This document shows positions 23,572-32,274 of a stretch of 39,067 nucleotides of DNA, in pieces. This DNA comes from an uncultured Muribaculaceae bacterium (GTDB lineage Bacteria > Bacteroidota > Bacteroidia > Bacteroidales > Muribaculaceae): the NCBI GenBank assembly GCA_910589055.1, contig CAJURN010000010.1:57940-97006 (forward strand), written 5' to 3'. Below the pieces are notes generated by a model. It was not told the DNA's origin. It saw only the letters and a program-made list of their open reading frames with translations, and ran no database searches. How positions within the stretch are numbered: position 1 is the stretch's first letter; every line of letters starts with the position of its first letter. A program made the position numbers and the translations under genes.

Positions 23572-24906
23572 TTATGCAAGGCGGGACTTGATGGCTTCGG
23601 TTTCTTTTTCGTAGCCGGGCTTTTCAAGAAGGGCAAACATGTTTTTCTTGTAAGCCTCAACGCCGGGCTGGTTGAAGGGATTCACGCCGAGGATGTATCC
23701 GCTGATACCGCATGCAGCCTCGAAGAAGTAAATCATCGAGCCAAGGCAGTAGGGCGAGAGTTCGGGAAGGTTGATGAGGATGTTGGGCACACCACCGTCG
23801 ACGTGGGCGATACGGGTGCCGAGTTCGGCCATCTTGTTAACTTCATCCACGCGCTTGCCTGCGATGTAGTTGAGTCCGTCGAGATTTGCTTCCTCGAAGG
23901 GAATCACTGTTGTGTGCTGCTGTGCGGCAACGGAAATCACAGTCTCGAAGATTGTGCGTTCGCCGTCCTGAATCCACTGTCCCATGGAGTGAAGGTCGGT
24001 GGAGTTGTCAACTGCAGCGGGGAAAATACCCTTGTGATCCTTGCCTTCGCTTTCGCCGTAGAGCTGTTTCCACCATTCTCCGAAGAAGTGGAGTTTGGGA
24101 TTGTAGTTGACGAGAATCTCGATTTTTTTGCCTGCCTGATAGAGGGCGTTGCGGGTCATGGCGTAGGTGAGGGCAGCCTTGTCGCTTCCGTCGAGGGTTG
24201 CCTTCTGCATGTCGGCCGCGCCTTTCACGAGGGCGTGGATGTCGAATCCGGCCACGGCGATGGGGAGCAGACCTACGGGGCTGAGCACTGAGAAGCGGCC
24301 GCCCACGTTGTCGTCAATTACGTAAGTTTTGTAGCCTTCGGTAGTGGCGAGAGAGCGGAGGGCGCCCTTCTTTGCGTCGGTGATTGCCACGATGCGCTTG
24401 TTGGCTTCCTCGCGTCCGAGCTGCTTCTCGAGCTGATCCTTGAGAAGGCGGAAAGCGATAGCGGGCTCGGTTGTGGTGCCGGATTTGGATATTACGATGA
24501 TGCCGAATTTCTTATTCTTGAGATAGTCCTGAAGTTCGTAGAGATAGTCTTCGCCGATGTTCTGTCCTGCGAAGAGAACTTTGGGACCATTGTCGTTGCG
24601 GTATGCTGCGAATGAGTCGCTGAGCGCTTCGATAACGGCTTTTGCTCCGAGGTAGCTGCCTCCGATACCGATGGCAACCACTACTTCGCAGTTGTCGCGC
24701 AGGGATGCTGCGGTGGCGTTGATGTCGTCGAGAAGGTCAGCGCCGGTGCGTGTTGCCAAATCAACCCAACCGAGGAAGTCGTTTCCTTCGCCGGTGTGGT
24801 CGGTAAGTTTTGCGAGACTCTTTGCCGCTTCGGGAGCGAGAGCTTCAACGGCTTCGGGAGTAACTGTGCCGAAGACGTCCTTGATATTCACTTGAATCTT
24901 TTCCAT
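23572..24906 (-). CDS. pgi: Glucose-6-phosphate isomerase
   Basis: A 444-aa cytoplasmic enzyme interconverting glucose 6-phosphate and fructose 6-phosphate in glycolysis and gluconeogenesis. Motifs: VVAIGIGGSYLGAKAV, ISKSGTTTEPAIAFR (phosphate site), the PGI signature VGGRFSVLSPVGLLP, and CGISGYILGVNPFNQPGVEA near the C-terminus. The length matches the short bacterial PGI type. The ATG at 24906 (MEKIQVNIKDVFG) is used; the frame extends nine codons further into the promoter. Promoter at 24928-24959. Confidence 0.97.
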   Translation of the reverse strand: MEKIQVNIKDVFGTVTPEAVEALAPEAAKSLAKLTDHTGEGNDFLGWVDLATRTGADLLDDINATAASLRDNCEVVVAIGIGGSYLGAKAVIEALSDSFAAYRNDNGPKVLFAGQNIGEDYLYELQDYLKNKKFGIIVISKSGTTTEPAIAFRLLKDQLEKQLGREEANKRIVAITDAKKGALRSLATTEGYKTYVIDDNVGGRFSVLSPVGLLPIAVAGFDIHALVKGAADMQKATLDGSDKAALTYAMTRNALYQAGKKIEILVNYNPKLHFFGEWWKQLYGESEGKDHKGIFPAAVDNSTDLHSMGQWIQDGERTIFETVISVAAQQHTTVIPFEEANLDGLNYIAGKRVDEVNKMAELGTRIAHVDGGVPNILINLPELSPYCLGSMIYFFEAACGISGYILGVNPFNQPGVEAYKKNMFALLEKPGYEKETEAIKSRLA

Positions 24907-24927
24907 TTTTATGTATGTTTTGCCCTG

Positions 24928-24959
24928 CAAAAATAGTCATATTACATTAATATATGAAA
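24928..24959 (-). promoter_or_regulatory. Promoter of pgi
   Basis: Minus strand TTTC (RC of 24956-24959, one base off TTTG), 20 bp, TATTTTTG (RC of 24928-24935). It fits exactly into the gap after the cobalamin-regulated operon, whose last stop codon is at 24960. Confidence 0.5.
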
Positions 24960-26408
24960 TTATAGCATGATTTTTTTGCAGATTGTCCCGGCGAGGACTA
25001 TATACAGCCCGTGGGGGAGTGACGGAGTTATGATGGATGTGTCGCTGTCGGCAACGGTGTTCACAAGCAAGATTCCCGAGGTGGAGAATACGGCTACGTT
25101 CTCTCCGGCCATTCCCGAAACTATAATTTGCCCTGCGGCGACCTCGATTGAGCCGGAGGTGACGATTCCGGCATTTACTCCTGCAAGCGGGTCGGCACAA
25201 GGGAACACCGGGAGCGAGGGAAACCAGTAGTTGCTTATCATAGGGTACTCCTTGACGAGCGAACCGCCGGATGTGTAACGGCGCACGACATAGGTCGGAT
25301 CCTGGAAGTTGTGGAAAAGCGACATGTACACCTCACCGTTGCGCGGGTCTATTCCCATTGAGCAACCGTAGAGATTCCAGTTGCCGTCTTCCGCGGCGAG
25401 GTCGAGGTACAAGGAAAATTCTTCCCGGTCGATGTCGTAGCGGTAGATTTTCTGTCCGGAGAACCAACTGTTTTTCCCGCCTTTCCACAGCAGGATATTC
25501 TCGGTGTCCGAGGCGCAGAAGGCATCCGGCGTCCACGCATACCATGAATTGTTCGGAGCGCCGATTTCCGCCGGAAGCTCTATGACGGATGTTTCAAGCG
25601 TGGCGGGGTCGACGCGCAGAAGATAGGGCAGAGTATTGCCTGTGCCGGTTGTACCCTTGGCGATGGAAACCCATAGCATGCCGTCTTTCGACTTCACAAC
25701 GGAGCCTATTCCGGCCTCTTCCGAGACGGCAGCCATTGATATTGTGTTCACCACTTTGTCCTGCGCAGGGTCAATCACGAGAAGCCCGGCCTGCTGGTGG
25801 GCGGCGAAAACCTTTCCGGCGGCGAGCACCATCGTGCCGCTCTGTTCGTGGTAGAGCGAGCCGGTCGGGTCGTTGTTCGGCTTGTCATCGCCGACATTGG
25901 GATTGGCCGAACCTTCAACCTGACCGGTGACGGTGAATGAATCGAGGTCGAACACCCACACACCGTTGCTGGTGGAGATATAGCCCTTGTGCTCATCAAC
26001 GCCCACGAAGCCGCGGCCGTCGCATTGTGCCCCGGACGGGTCAATCAGGTCGCTTTGGAACAGGATTTTCAAGGTGGATGCGTCAGCCACGGTTATCCGT
26101 CCGCCCTTGATTGCCGCGCCGGGGTCTTTCTCCTGCTTGGCAATCAGATAGAAACGTCCGTTCCAGATGGCGCCGTATTGGTTGGTGCATCCGAGTTCCA
26201 TGCCCGGATTCTCGGCCTGAATCACCCGGTATTGCCAGTAGTCGCCGTCGGCGTCATCGGGTCTCAGATAGTTTACGGTGGAGTTCTGATGGCCGTACCA
26301 GTCTTCGTTGACGAAGAAAATGCCGGAGGAATAATCCGTTTCCGCGAAGGCGCAGAGACCCGATGCTGCCAGTGTGGTTGTAAGTATGGTTCTTGAAAGA
26401 GCGTTCAT
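24960..26408 (-). CDS. Secreted DUF5074-like beta-propeller protein with T9SS-like tail
   Basis: A 482-aa protein. The ATG at 26408 overlaps the stop of the preceding gene (ATGA) and gives a type I signal (MNALSRTILTTTLAASGLCA, cut near AFA). A seven-bladed-propeller-like region (about 25-400) has repeated blades: NEDWYGHQNSTVNYLRPD, NPGMELGCTNQYGAIWNGRF, GRITVADASTLKIL, DGRGFVGVDEHKGYISTSNG, and so on. It is clearly paralogous to the propeller of the 1083-aa protein upstream (NEEWFTHTNGGLNYITEDN; GRLVIADAKTLKRL) and more distantly to BtuG. The C-terminal about 65 residues (VSGMAGENVAVFSTSGILLV ... YIVLAGTICKKIML) look like a T9SS sorting domain. It is the last gene of the cobalamin-riboswitch operon. 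A role in binding cobamides outside the cell is inferred from context and fold. Confidence 0.82.
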   Translation of the reverse strand: MNALSRTILTTTLAASGLCAFAETDYSSGIFFVNEDWYGHQNSTVNYLRPDDADGDYWQYRVIQAENPGMELGCTNQYGAIWNGRFYLIAKQEKDPGAAIKGGRITVADASTLKILFQSDLIDPSGAQCDGRGFVGVDEHKGYISTSNGVWVFDLDSFTVTGQVEGSANPNVGDDKPNNDPTGSLYHEQSGTMVLAAGKVFAAHQQAGLLVIDPAQDKVVNTISMAAVSEEAGIGSVVKSKDGMLWVSIAKGTTGTGNTLPYLLRVDPATLETSVIELPAEIGAPNNSWYAWTPDAFCASDTENILLWKGGKNSWFSGQKIYRYDIDREEFSLYLDLAAEDGNWNLYGCSMGIDPRNGEVYMSLFHNFQDPTYVVRRYTSGGSLVKEYPMISNYWFPSLPVFPCADPLAGVNAGIVTSGSIEVAAGQIIVSGMAGENVAVFSTSGILLVNTVADSDTSIITPSLPHGLYIVLAGTICKKIML

Positions 26409-27859
26409 CGTACGAGATATTTTTTTATGATTGTGTTTCCTTTGCTGACTCCATACAGGATGTAGATGCCCGGTGTGCTCACGGGGCGCACGGTCATGCT
26501 TCCCTCGCGGCATGAGAATGAGGCCACTGGGCTGCCTGAGGTGGAAATTATGGTGAACTCATAGCCTTCACATTCCGAGATGGAGAGGGTTCCGTCGGCA
26601 TGTGTTTCCACTTTTCCACGGTGCATCTCGCTTTCGGCGCAATGGCTGAGGTCGGGTATGGAGTCGTCGCCGTCATTGCGGCAAGAAAGCACAAGCACCA
26701 TACGTGGATTCACAAATGTGCCGTCCGAAACTTTTTCAAAACCGTCGCTGTCGGTGTAGCTTGCATAAAGATTCCAGTTGCCTGTGACATTCTGATGTTC
26801 AGAGTCAGAGATGCTGCCGTCGCCATTGGAGTCGTAGGATATGGCTCGGATGGCGGTTCCGTCACGCTCTACCGTGAAACGGCTGTCGGAAGCGAGAACG
26901 GCGTTGACAACCTCGGATGCGCGGTTGTCCCATCCTCCGCTCCAGCGGTAGCCATAGACGAGATTGGCGGGAGTCTTGCCGTCGTTGAACTGCACCACCA
27001 CAGCGGCGAATTTCTCGCCGTTGCCTATCCAAGTGCCGATGCTGCCGAAGTCCACGGCATATTCGTAGGGCGCAGGTTCGGTCATTTCCTCAGCATACTC
27101 TTCAAGGGCGTAATCAAGATTTTCGGCCGGATCCTGAGGAGTCATTTCGGGATTGTAGTTCCACCAGTCCACGCTTCCGTTTTCGAGAATACGGCTCGAC
27201 ATCCCGAGTCCGGAATATGTGGGTTCGGAATCATCCGAGCCCACCCAGTAGCTCCAATATCCGTCGTACCATCCGGCTTGCCAGCAGGTAAGTGCCGGAT
27301 CGTGATATTTGCTGTCGGTGTCAACTTTCCAGTAGTCATAGTCGTAGGCGGGATAGCCGTAGCGGCGCGCGTTTATGGGATGGTCGATTATTCCCGTTGT
27401 ACGTGATTTCTCAATTGCGGCGGCACACATTTCGGGGGTGTCCCATCCGGGGGCGCCGGTCTGTCCCATCATCGTGTTGGGGGTGAAATAATCGAAGGAA
27501 ACGGCGTCCTTGGCCTCGTCAAAGTCAAAGTATAGGCAATCTGTGAGGCTGCGGTTCTTGCTCAATCCCACTCCGTCGAGTGTGTAGCCCATTGAGCCGG
27601 TGTACTGTATGAGCACCGTGAGTGAGCGGCTCGCGCGGGCTACGGCTCTCATCATATCCTCGCCTGAGGCATATCCGTCCCATCGGTATCCCCATACGCA
27701 GGCACGCGGTTCGGTGCCGTCGTTGAACTGAACCACCAGCGCGGCTTCATTCTCGCCCTCGCCTGTCCAGTGTTGTATTTTGTTGAAGTCGACCTGCGGA
27801 GCGGCATGTACTGTACAAGCCGTGAGCAGGAAAATGCAGATGTTTGATATTTTTTTCAT
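26405..27859 (-). CDS. Secreted protein of an unrecognised family, one full and one partial module
   Basis: A 484-aa protein with an export signal (MKKISNICIFLLTACTVHA). LTAC could be a lipobox, but a cut after VHA is equally possible. Residues about 22-250 form a module shared end to end with the next protein upstream: HWTGEGENEAALVVQFNDG, VWGYRWDGYASGEDMMRAV, GYTLDGVGL, YGYPAYDYDYW, WQAGWYDGYWSYWVG and SVDWWNYNPEM. Its first part is repeated at about 270-335 (TWIGNGEKFAAVVVQFNDG ... LVYGYRWSGG), followed by a segment with DSNGDGSISDSEH, a calcium-loop-like stretch. The tail (about 425-484, IYILYGVSKGNTIIKKYLVR) is T9SS-like. I know no function. The cobalamin-riboswitch operon context suggests a cobamide or B12-complex ligand. 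It starts 8 bp after the paralogue and overlaps the propeller gene by 4 bp. Confidence 0.72.
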   Translation of the reverse strand: MKKISNICIFLLTACTVHAAPQVDFNKIQHWTGEGENEAALVVQFNDGTEPRACVWGYRWDGYASGEDMMRAVARASRSLTVLIQYTGSMGYTLDGVGLSKNRSLTDCLYFDFDEAKDAVSFDYFTPNTMMGQTGAPGWDTPEMCAAAIEKSRTTGIIDHPINARRYGYPAYDYDYWKVDTDSKYHDPALTCWQAGWYDGYWSYWVGSDDSEPTYSGLGMSSRILENGSVDWWNYNPEMTPQDPAENLDYALEEYAEEMTEPAPYEYAVDFGSIGTWIGNGEKFAAVVVQFNDGKTPANLVYGYRWSGGWDNRASEVVNAVLASDSRFTVERDGTAIRAISYDSNGDGSISDSEHQNVTGNWNLYASYTDSDGFEKVSDGTFVNPRMVLVLSCRNDGDDSIPDLSHCAESEMHRGKVETHADGTLSISECEGYEFTIISTSGSPVASFSCREGSMTVRPVSTPGIYILYGVSKGNTIIKKYLVR

Positions 27860-27867
27860 AATTTGTA

Positions 27868-28851
27868 TTATTGTGGGGCTGATATTCTGATTTTACGGGC
27901 ATTGCCGGATTTATCCACCGTGATGTAGAATCCGGCCGACAGCGGGTAGCTGACCGCCCGGCCCGAGAGTGTATAGATTCGTTCGCTTGCGGAACTGTTG
28001 TCGCTTATTGTCGTCTCCGGAGCGTATGCCCCGGCGCATGAGTGGGAGTAGTTGAGCGGACGCACCGGGCGGGAGGCTCCGGTGTAGCCGTCAATTATAT
28101 CTTTGTGAGAGGGGTAGCAGTCGTGGCGGTTGAAATTCCACACCACAACTTCGTCGGGTTTTATGGCGCGGGTGGCATAGCACATGCCCGAATAATTCAA
28201 TGTCGAAGAATCCACGCCGCCTATCCATGCAATCCAGTTTCCATCGTTCCAGCCCGAATTCCAGTGCCGGGAGGGGCTTATGTCACCGACCTGCCAGTGG
28301 TCGTAGTCGCGGCATGCTGTTCCGTAGGCTGTCACGTCGACGGGGTGTTGTATTATATGACTTCCGGCGGCAGCTTCATTGATGGCGTGGCGGTAGAGAC
28401 GCGGAGTGTCGTCGCCGGGACCGATTATTGTGATTCCGTCGGGGGCTGTGGCGTAGTAGTTGAAGGTGATGCGTCCGTCATTTCGTGCCGCATCAAAGTC
28501 GAAACCGAGATTTCCGCATATGTCGCCTGCTGTTGAAAATCCGATTCCGCCGAGGGTGTAGCCGTTTTCGGCATTTGATGTACGTTGTTCCAGAACTTCT
28601 ATCGTGCCGCACTGAGCCGCGATTGCCGCAAGCATGTCGCGCGAGTTAATCTCCCGGTTTCCGCTCCATCGGTAGCCCCATACGTATGTCTCCTGCGCCA
28701 GTCCGTCGTTGAACTGCACAGCTATTGCCGCCCGGTTCTCGCCTTCCCCGACCCAGTGGACAATCTTGTCCCAGTCGAGTATGAACTGAGCCGATACGGA
28801 CTGCGGAAAGCCTGCCAGAAGCAGAAATGGAAGTAAGTTCCGGATGTTCAT
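27868..28851 (-). CDS. Secreted protein of the same unrecognised family, single module
   Basis: A 327-aa protein. The start at 28851 gives a clean type I signal (MNIRNLLPFLLLAGFPQSVSA). The module (about 22-255) matches the protein downstream: HWVGEGENRAAIAVQFNDG, YVWGYRWSGNREINSRDM, GYTLGGIGF, IQHPVDVTAYGTACRDYDHW, WNSGWNDGNWIAWIGG and VVVWNFNRHD. The aromatic residues and Gly-rich turns are strongly conserved between the two, which suggests a binding surface. A short C-terminal part (about 275-327, ERIYTLSGRAVSYPLSAGFY) ends in a T9SS-like strand. Between this gene and the one upstream lie 124 bp with a 17-bp perfect inverted repeat. The function is unknown; the operon position is the only hint. 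Confidence 0.72.
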   Translation of the reverse strand: MNIRNLLPFLLLAGFPQSVSAQFILDWDKIVHWVGEGENRAAIAVQFNDGLAQETYVWGYRWSGNREINSRDMLAAIAAQCGTIEVLEQRTSNAENGYTLGGIGFSTAGDICGNLGFDFDAARNDGRITFNYYATAPDGITIIGPGDDTPRLYRHAINEAAAGSHIIQHPVDVTAYGTACRDYDHWQVGDISPSRHWNSGWNDGNWIAWIGGVDSSTLNYSGMCYATRAIKPDEVVVWNFNRHDCYPSHKDIIDGYTGASRPVRPLNYSHSCAGAYAPETTISDNSSASERIYTLSGRAVSYPLSAGFYITVDKSGNARKIRISAPQ

Positions 28852-28875
28852 GTGTATGATTGGTAAGGGTGTGGT

Positions 28876-28949
28876 AAAAGGCAAAGAAAGGCAAGATAAT
28901 GGTTTCCTTATTATCCTATATATCCTAAAATAGCCTTTCTTTGCCTTTT
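28876..28949 (-). terminator. 17-bp inverted repeat inside the cobalamin operon
   Basis: 28876-28892 and 28933-28949 are perfect 17-bp inverse complements (AAAAGGCAAAGAAAGGC), with a 40-nt loop. On the minus strand the second arm ends in CCTTTTACC. It may terminate part of the transcripts between the fusion gene and the three distal genes, or act as a processing or stabilising structure. Confidence 0.55.
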
Positions 28950-28975
28950 TACCTTATTAGCCTGTTCTGTTTTGC

Positions 28976-31900
28976 CTAAATCGCGATTTTCACGCTCACG
29001 TTTTCGCCACGGAGCACATAGACACCCGGGGTGAAGTTGAACGCAGCGGTGAAGTTATCGCTGTCGGCATCGAATTCAGCCATGAGCACACCTGCAGTGT
29101 TGTACAGTGCGAAGTGCTGTCCGGCATAGCCTGTGATGAAGATATGGTTGCCGGATGTGCGGATTGACTTTTCGGCGCCGAGTCCGTTGATGCCGGTCTT
29201 GGCATTGACTTTCACGGGAACGGAAATCATGTTGGTGCGGCCGTTGGATTCGGCTGTCACGAGAATGTTGGTCTCACCGGCTTTCTTGGGGGTGATGGTG
29301 AGAACGTTTCCTTCGAGCGCATATTCGGCGACAGGAGCGTCTTCGTCGGCTTCATCGGCCTGTGCGGCTTCAGCAGGAATAGAGAAGCGGATGTTGGCCG
29401 AGAGATTGTCAAGGTCGGAAACACATTCGCCGAGGTCGACAGTCTGGGTTGTAACGGCCTCCGGATCGCTTTCTTCCGAGGGGAGTGTGGTGAGGTCGAA
29501 GACCACGGGAGCGAAATCGGGATTGAGTTCGGGCAGATACTTGTCGGGGAAAATAGGCAGGCACTGGAACCAGTAGTAGGGCTCGAGATAGAACGATTCG
29601 GTGATTTCACCCGTGGTGCCGTCGACGAAGTGGGTCCAGTTGTTACGGTAGTGCCCCGAAGCGTAGTTTTCGGTTGTCATCACGATAAGTCGGTTGTTGC
29701 GTGCGTCGAAGCGCGATGTGCCGTAGGTCTTCTGCTGTAAGAAAGTACCGTTCGATTTCGGTTCTTTACCGTCGAGATTGAGCGAGAAGAAGGGCTGGAG
29801 ACCTTCGGTGGATTCGCCGATGCGGTAGCGGTAGTATCCGTTGCTGCCACCGGCGATACCGGCAGCTCCGGTAACGAACCACAGTTCATTTTCGGCCAGG
29901 GAGCCGAAGAACTGAGTGCTGCGCCATGCACCCCATCCGCAGGCTACGCGGCCACATTCGGCGGGAATAACCACGCTTTCGCTCTCTTCGAGTGTCTCGG
30001 GGTCGAGAGCCACAAATTCGGAGCAGGTGTTTGTGCCGTCGGTGGTGTAAGTAGCATACCATACGCGTCCGTCAAGGCTCTGTGTGATGCCCTGCACGTT
30101 GGCGTCTTCGATAAGTTTGATGATGCGGTCGGTGGTGATGTCGATTACAAACACGCCTGTGGACTGTTTGATGCCGAACACGTATTTTCCGGTAGAGAGC
30201 ATGTCGCCGATCTGGCCGTTGTAGAGGTCGGTGTTGTTGCCGTCATCCTCCACTGTGATTTTTCCTGTCACCACGGGTGCGGTCGGGTCGGATATGTCCA
30301 CTATGCAGATGCCGTTGGTGGTACCTACGTAGATTTTGTCGGGGGTGGCTCCTGCAACCGCGCGTCCGTCGCCGCCTGTATCGGCGGAGTTGGTCGGGTC
30401 GGCGAGGATGTCGATGCTGCCGAGACGTTTCAGGGTCTTTGCGTCGGCAATAACAAGACGGCCTCCGCCGGGCAGAGGATCGCCGCCGTCGGCATGCTGC
30501 TTGGATGCAACGATGAGTTTGTCGGCCCAGATGATGCCGTACTGGGATGTCGCGCCGAACGACATTCCGGGATTCTCGCGTTCATAAGCCTGATAAATCC
30601 ATTCGTTGTCTTCGGTGATGTAGTTCAGGCCGCCGTTGGTGTGTGTGAACCATTCTTCGTTGAGGATGATCGTACCGTCGAGGTAGCCGTTTTCAAGGGG
30701 TGTGCGGTCGGGGTCGGCCACATTGACGGTGAACTCGCGCACGTAGGGTTCTGCCGATGTATCCTTGGGAGTTACGGTGACCGTAAGTTTGCACTGGCCG
30801 ATGCGATGTCCCGAGAGTTCATAGAACTGGATACGTCCGGGGTTCCAGTAGTTCACCTTGTACATTGAGGCGATGAGATTGTCGCGGGTGTCGCCTGCCT
30901 CGGTGAGAGCATAGTCGATAGAACTGTATTCGGCATCGGCGGGTGTGATTACGGGGATAAGGCCGATGAGGTGTTTGGGGTTGAGGGTTATTGTGCCGTC
31001 CTCTGTTCCCTCACCGAAATTGAGGTCGCTGATCCACGGCTCGGGTTCCTCTGTGCCGTCGACTATGGTTTTGAATTTGCCCCACTGTGCATGGGCCCGG
31101 AAGGCTTCTTTCATTCCGGCAGGAACTGTAAGGGTAGCGTTTTCGTATACCTTGTCGGCGAATACCGGGGTTTCGAGAACTTTGTTGCAGAGTACGGTCA
31201 CATCAGTGATTTCTTCCTGGTTGCTGAAGATAAACGGCGACACTTCGCGTCCGATATGAAGAGACTGAAGGGGCTTGGTGTTGCTGTAAGGGGCATCCCA
31301 GCAGGAAAGGGGTGTCTCGCTTTCCTCGACAATTATCTTGGTGAGGTAGTCGCAGTCCACAAACACATCGTAGCTGATGCTCTGAAGACCGGCACGTAAT
31401 GTGAATTCTGAAATTTTGGTTTTGCGCAGACAGTAGTTGCCCATTGTTTTGATTCCGTTGGAGAACCACACGCTTTCCAGGCGTGTGCATCCGTCAAAAC
31501 CGCACCACGACATTGCTTCGTCCCAGACTACTGTTTCGGGAACAACGAAGTTGTAGATGTAGGTGCAGTTGTTGAACGCTCCGCTGCCGATACGGGTAAC
31601 GGTAGATGGCACGGTGGTGAAGGGAGTCTTGTTCTTGTCGCAGAACTCAAGCCACTCGCAATAGCAGAAACACTGGTTTCCGATAGTTTCCGTTCCTTCG
31701 TGGAGAATGAGATACTCGAGCTTGCCACAGCCGTAGAAAGTCTGGAAACCGGTGTTTTTTACCGTTCCGGGAATTTCAATCTCGCTGATTGATGTGCTCA
31801 TGTAGGCGTAATCGCCGAGCTTCTCCAGATTGGGGCTGAGGGGTGCGGAGGTAAGGCGCTGGCGATAGGAGAAAGCCCGGGTGCCGATCTCGGTAACTGT

Positions 31901-32227
31901 CGAGGGCATAGTCACCGAGGTGAGGTTCTGGCTATTTGTGTCGTCGAAGCATCCGCGGAAAGCGTTGTCACCGATTTTCACCACGGTGTAGGTGTTTTTG
32001 TTGTACTCTACTGTTTCGGGAATCACGATGTCTCCGGCATAGCGTGAGCCGTAGCTTTCGGGGTCGTTGAACTTCTCGGTGTAGCCGGTGGGGCATGTCA
32101 CTTCCACCGTTGAGGGAGAGAGGATGTTGTAATAAATCCCATTGTCTTCGAAATCAGCGCCTGAGGCTGCCATACAAGCCAGTAAAGGCCATGCGCAGGC
32201 GAAGACTGTTTTCTTTGAAATGTTCAT
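28976..32227 (-). CDS. BspA-type LRR / DUF5074-like beta-propeller fusion, secreted
   Basis: A 1083-aa protein. It has a signal peptide (about 1-23; LLAC resembles a weak lipobox). Residues about 30-395 are BspA/TpLRR-type leucine-rich repeats (units such as LTSVTMPSTVTEIGTRAFS, ISEIEIPGTV, TVPSTVTRIGSGAFNNCTY). About 400-505 is an Ig-like segment. About 515-895 is a propeller opening with NEEWFTHTNGGLNYITEDN and NPGMSFGATSQYGIIWADK, paralogous to the 482-aa protein at 24960. About 930-1010 is a second Ig-like segment (LTITPKKAGETNILVTAESN). The end (TSGNHIFITGYAGQHFALYN ... GVYVLRGENVSVKIAI) is a T9SS-like tail. LRR units of this kind usually bind proteins or surfaces; the propeller resembles those that bind cobalamin. 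It follows the lipoprotein gene by 47 bp. Confidence 0.8.
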   Translation of the reverse strand: MNISKKTVFACAWPLLACMAASGADFEDNGIYYNILSPSTVEVTCPTGYTEKFNDPESYGSRYAGDIVIPETVEYNKNTYTVVKIGDNAFRGCFDDTNSQNLTSVTMPSTVTEIGTRAFSYRQRLTSAPLSPNLEKLGDYAYMSTSISEIEIPGTVKNTGFQTFYGCGKLEYLILHEGTETIGNQCFCYCEWLEFCDKNKTPFTTVPSTVTRIGSGAFNNCTYIYNFVVPETVVWDEAMSWCGFDGCTRLESVWFSNGIKTMGNYCLRKTKISEFTLRAGLQSISYDVFVDCDYLTKIIVEESETPLSCWDAPYSNTKPLQSLHIGREVSPFIFSNQEEITDVTVLCNKVLETPVFADKVYENATLTVPAGMKEAFRAHAQWGKFKTIVDGTEEPEPWISDLNFGEGTEDGTITLNPKHLIGLIPVITPADAEYSSIDYALTEAGDTRDNLIASMYKVNYWNPGRIQFYELSGHRIGQCKLTVTVTPKDTSAEPYVREFTVNVADPDRTPLENGYLDGTIILNEEWFTHTNGGLNYITEDNEWIYQAYERENPGMSFGATSQYGIIWADKLIVASKQHADGGDPLPGGGRLVIADAKTLKRLGSIDILADPTNSADTGGDGRAVAGATPDKIYVGTTNGICIVDISDPTAPVVTGKITVEDDGNNTDLYNGQIGDMLSTGKYVFGIKQSTGVFVIDITTDRIIKLIEDANVQGITQSLDGRVWYATYTTDGTNTCSEFVALDPETLEESESVVIPAECGRVACGWGAWRSTQFFGSLAENELWFVTGAAGIAGGSNGYYRYRIGESTEGLQPFFSLNLDGKEPKSNGTFLQQKTYGTSRFDARNNRLIVMTTENYASGHYRNNWTHFVDGTTGEITESFYLEPYYWFQCLPIFPDKYLPELNPDFAPVVFDLTTLPSEESDPEAVTTQTVDLGECVSDLDNLSANIRFSIPAEAAQADEADEDAPVAEYALEGNVLTITPKKAGETNILVTAESNGRTNMISVPVKVNAKTGINGLGAEKSIRTSGNHIFITGYAGQHFALYNTAGVLMAEFDADSDNFTAAFNFTPGVYVLRGENVSVKIAI

Positions 32228-32274
32228 GATTGGGTTGATATTAAGTTAAATATAGTTTGGATTTTCGGGAGTGT

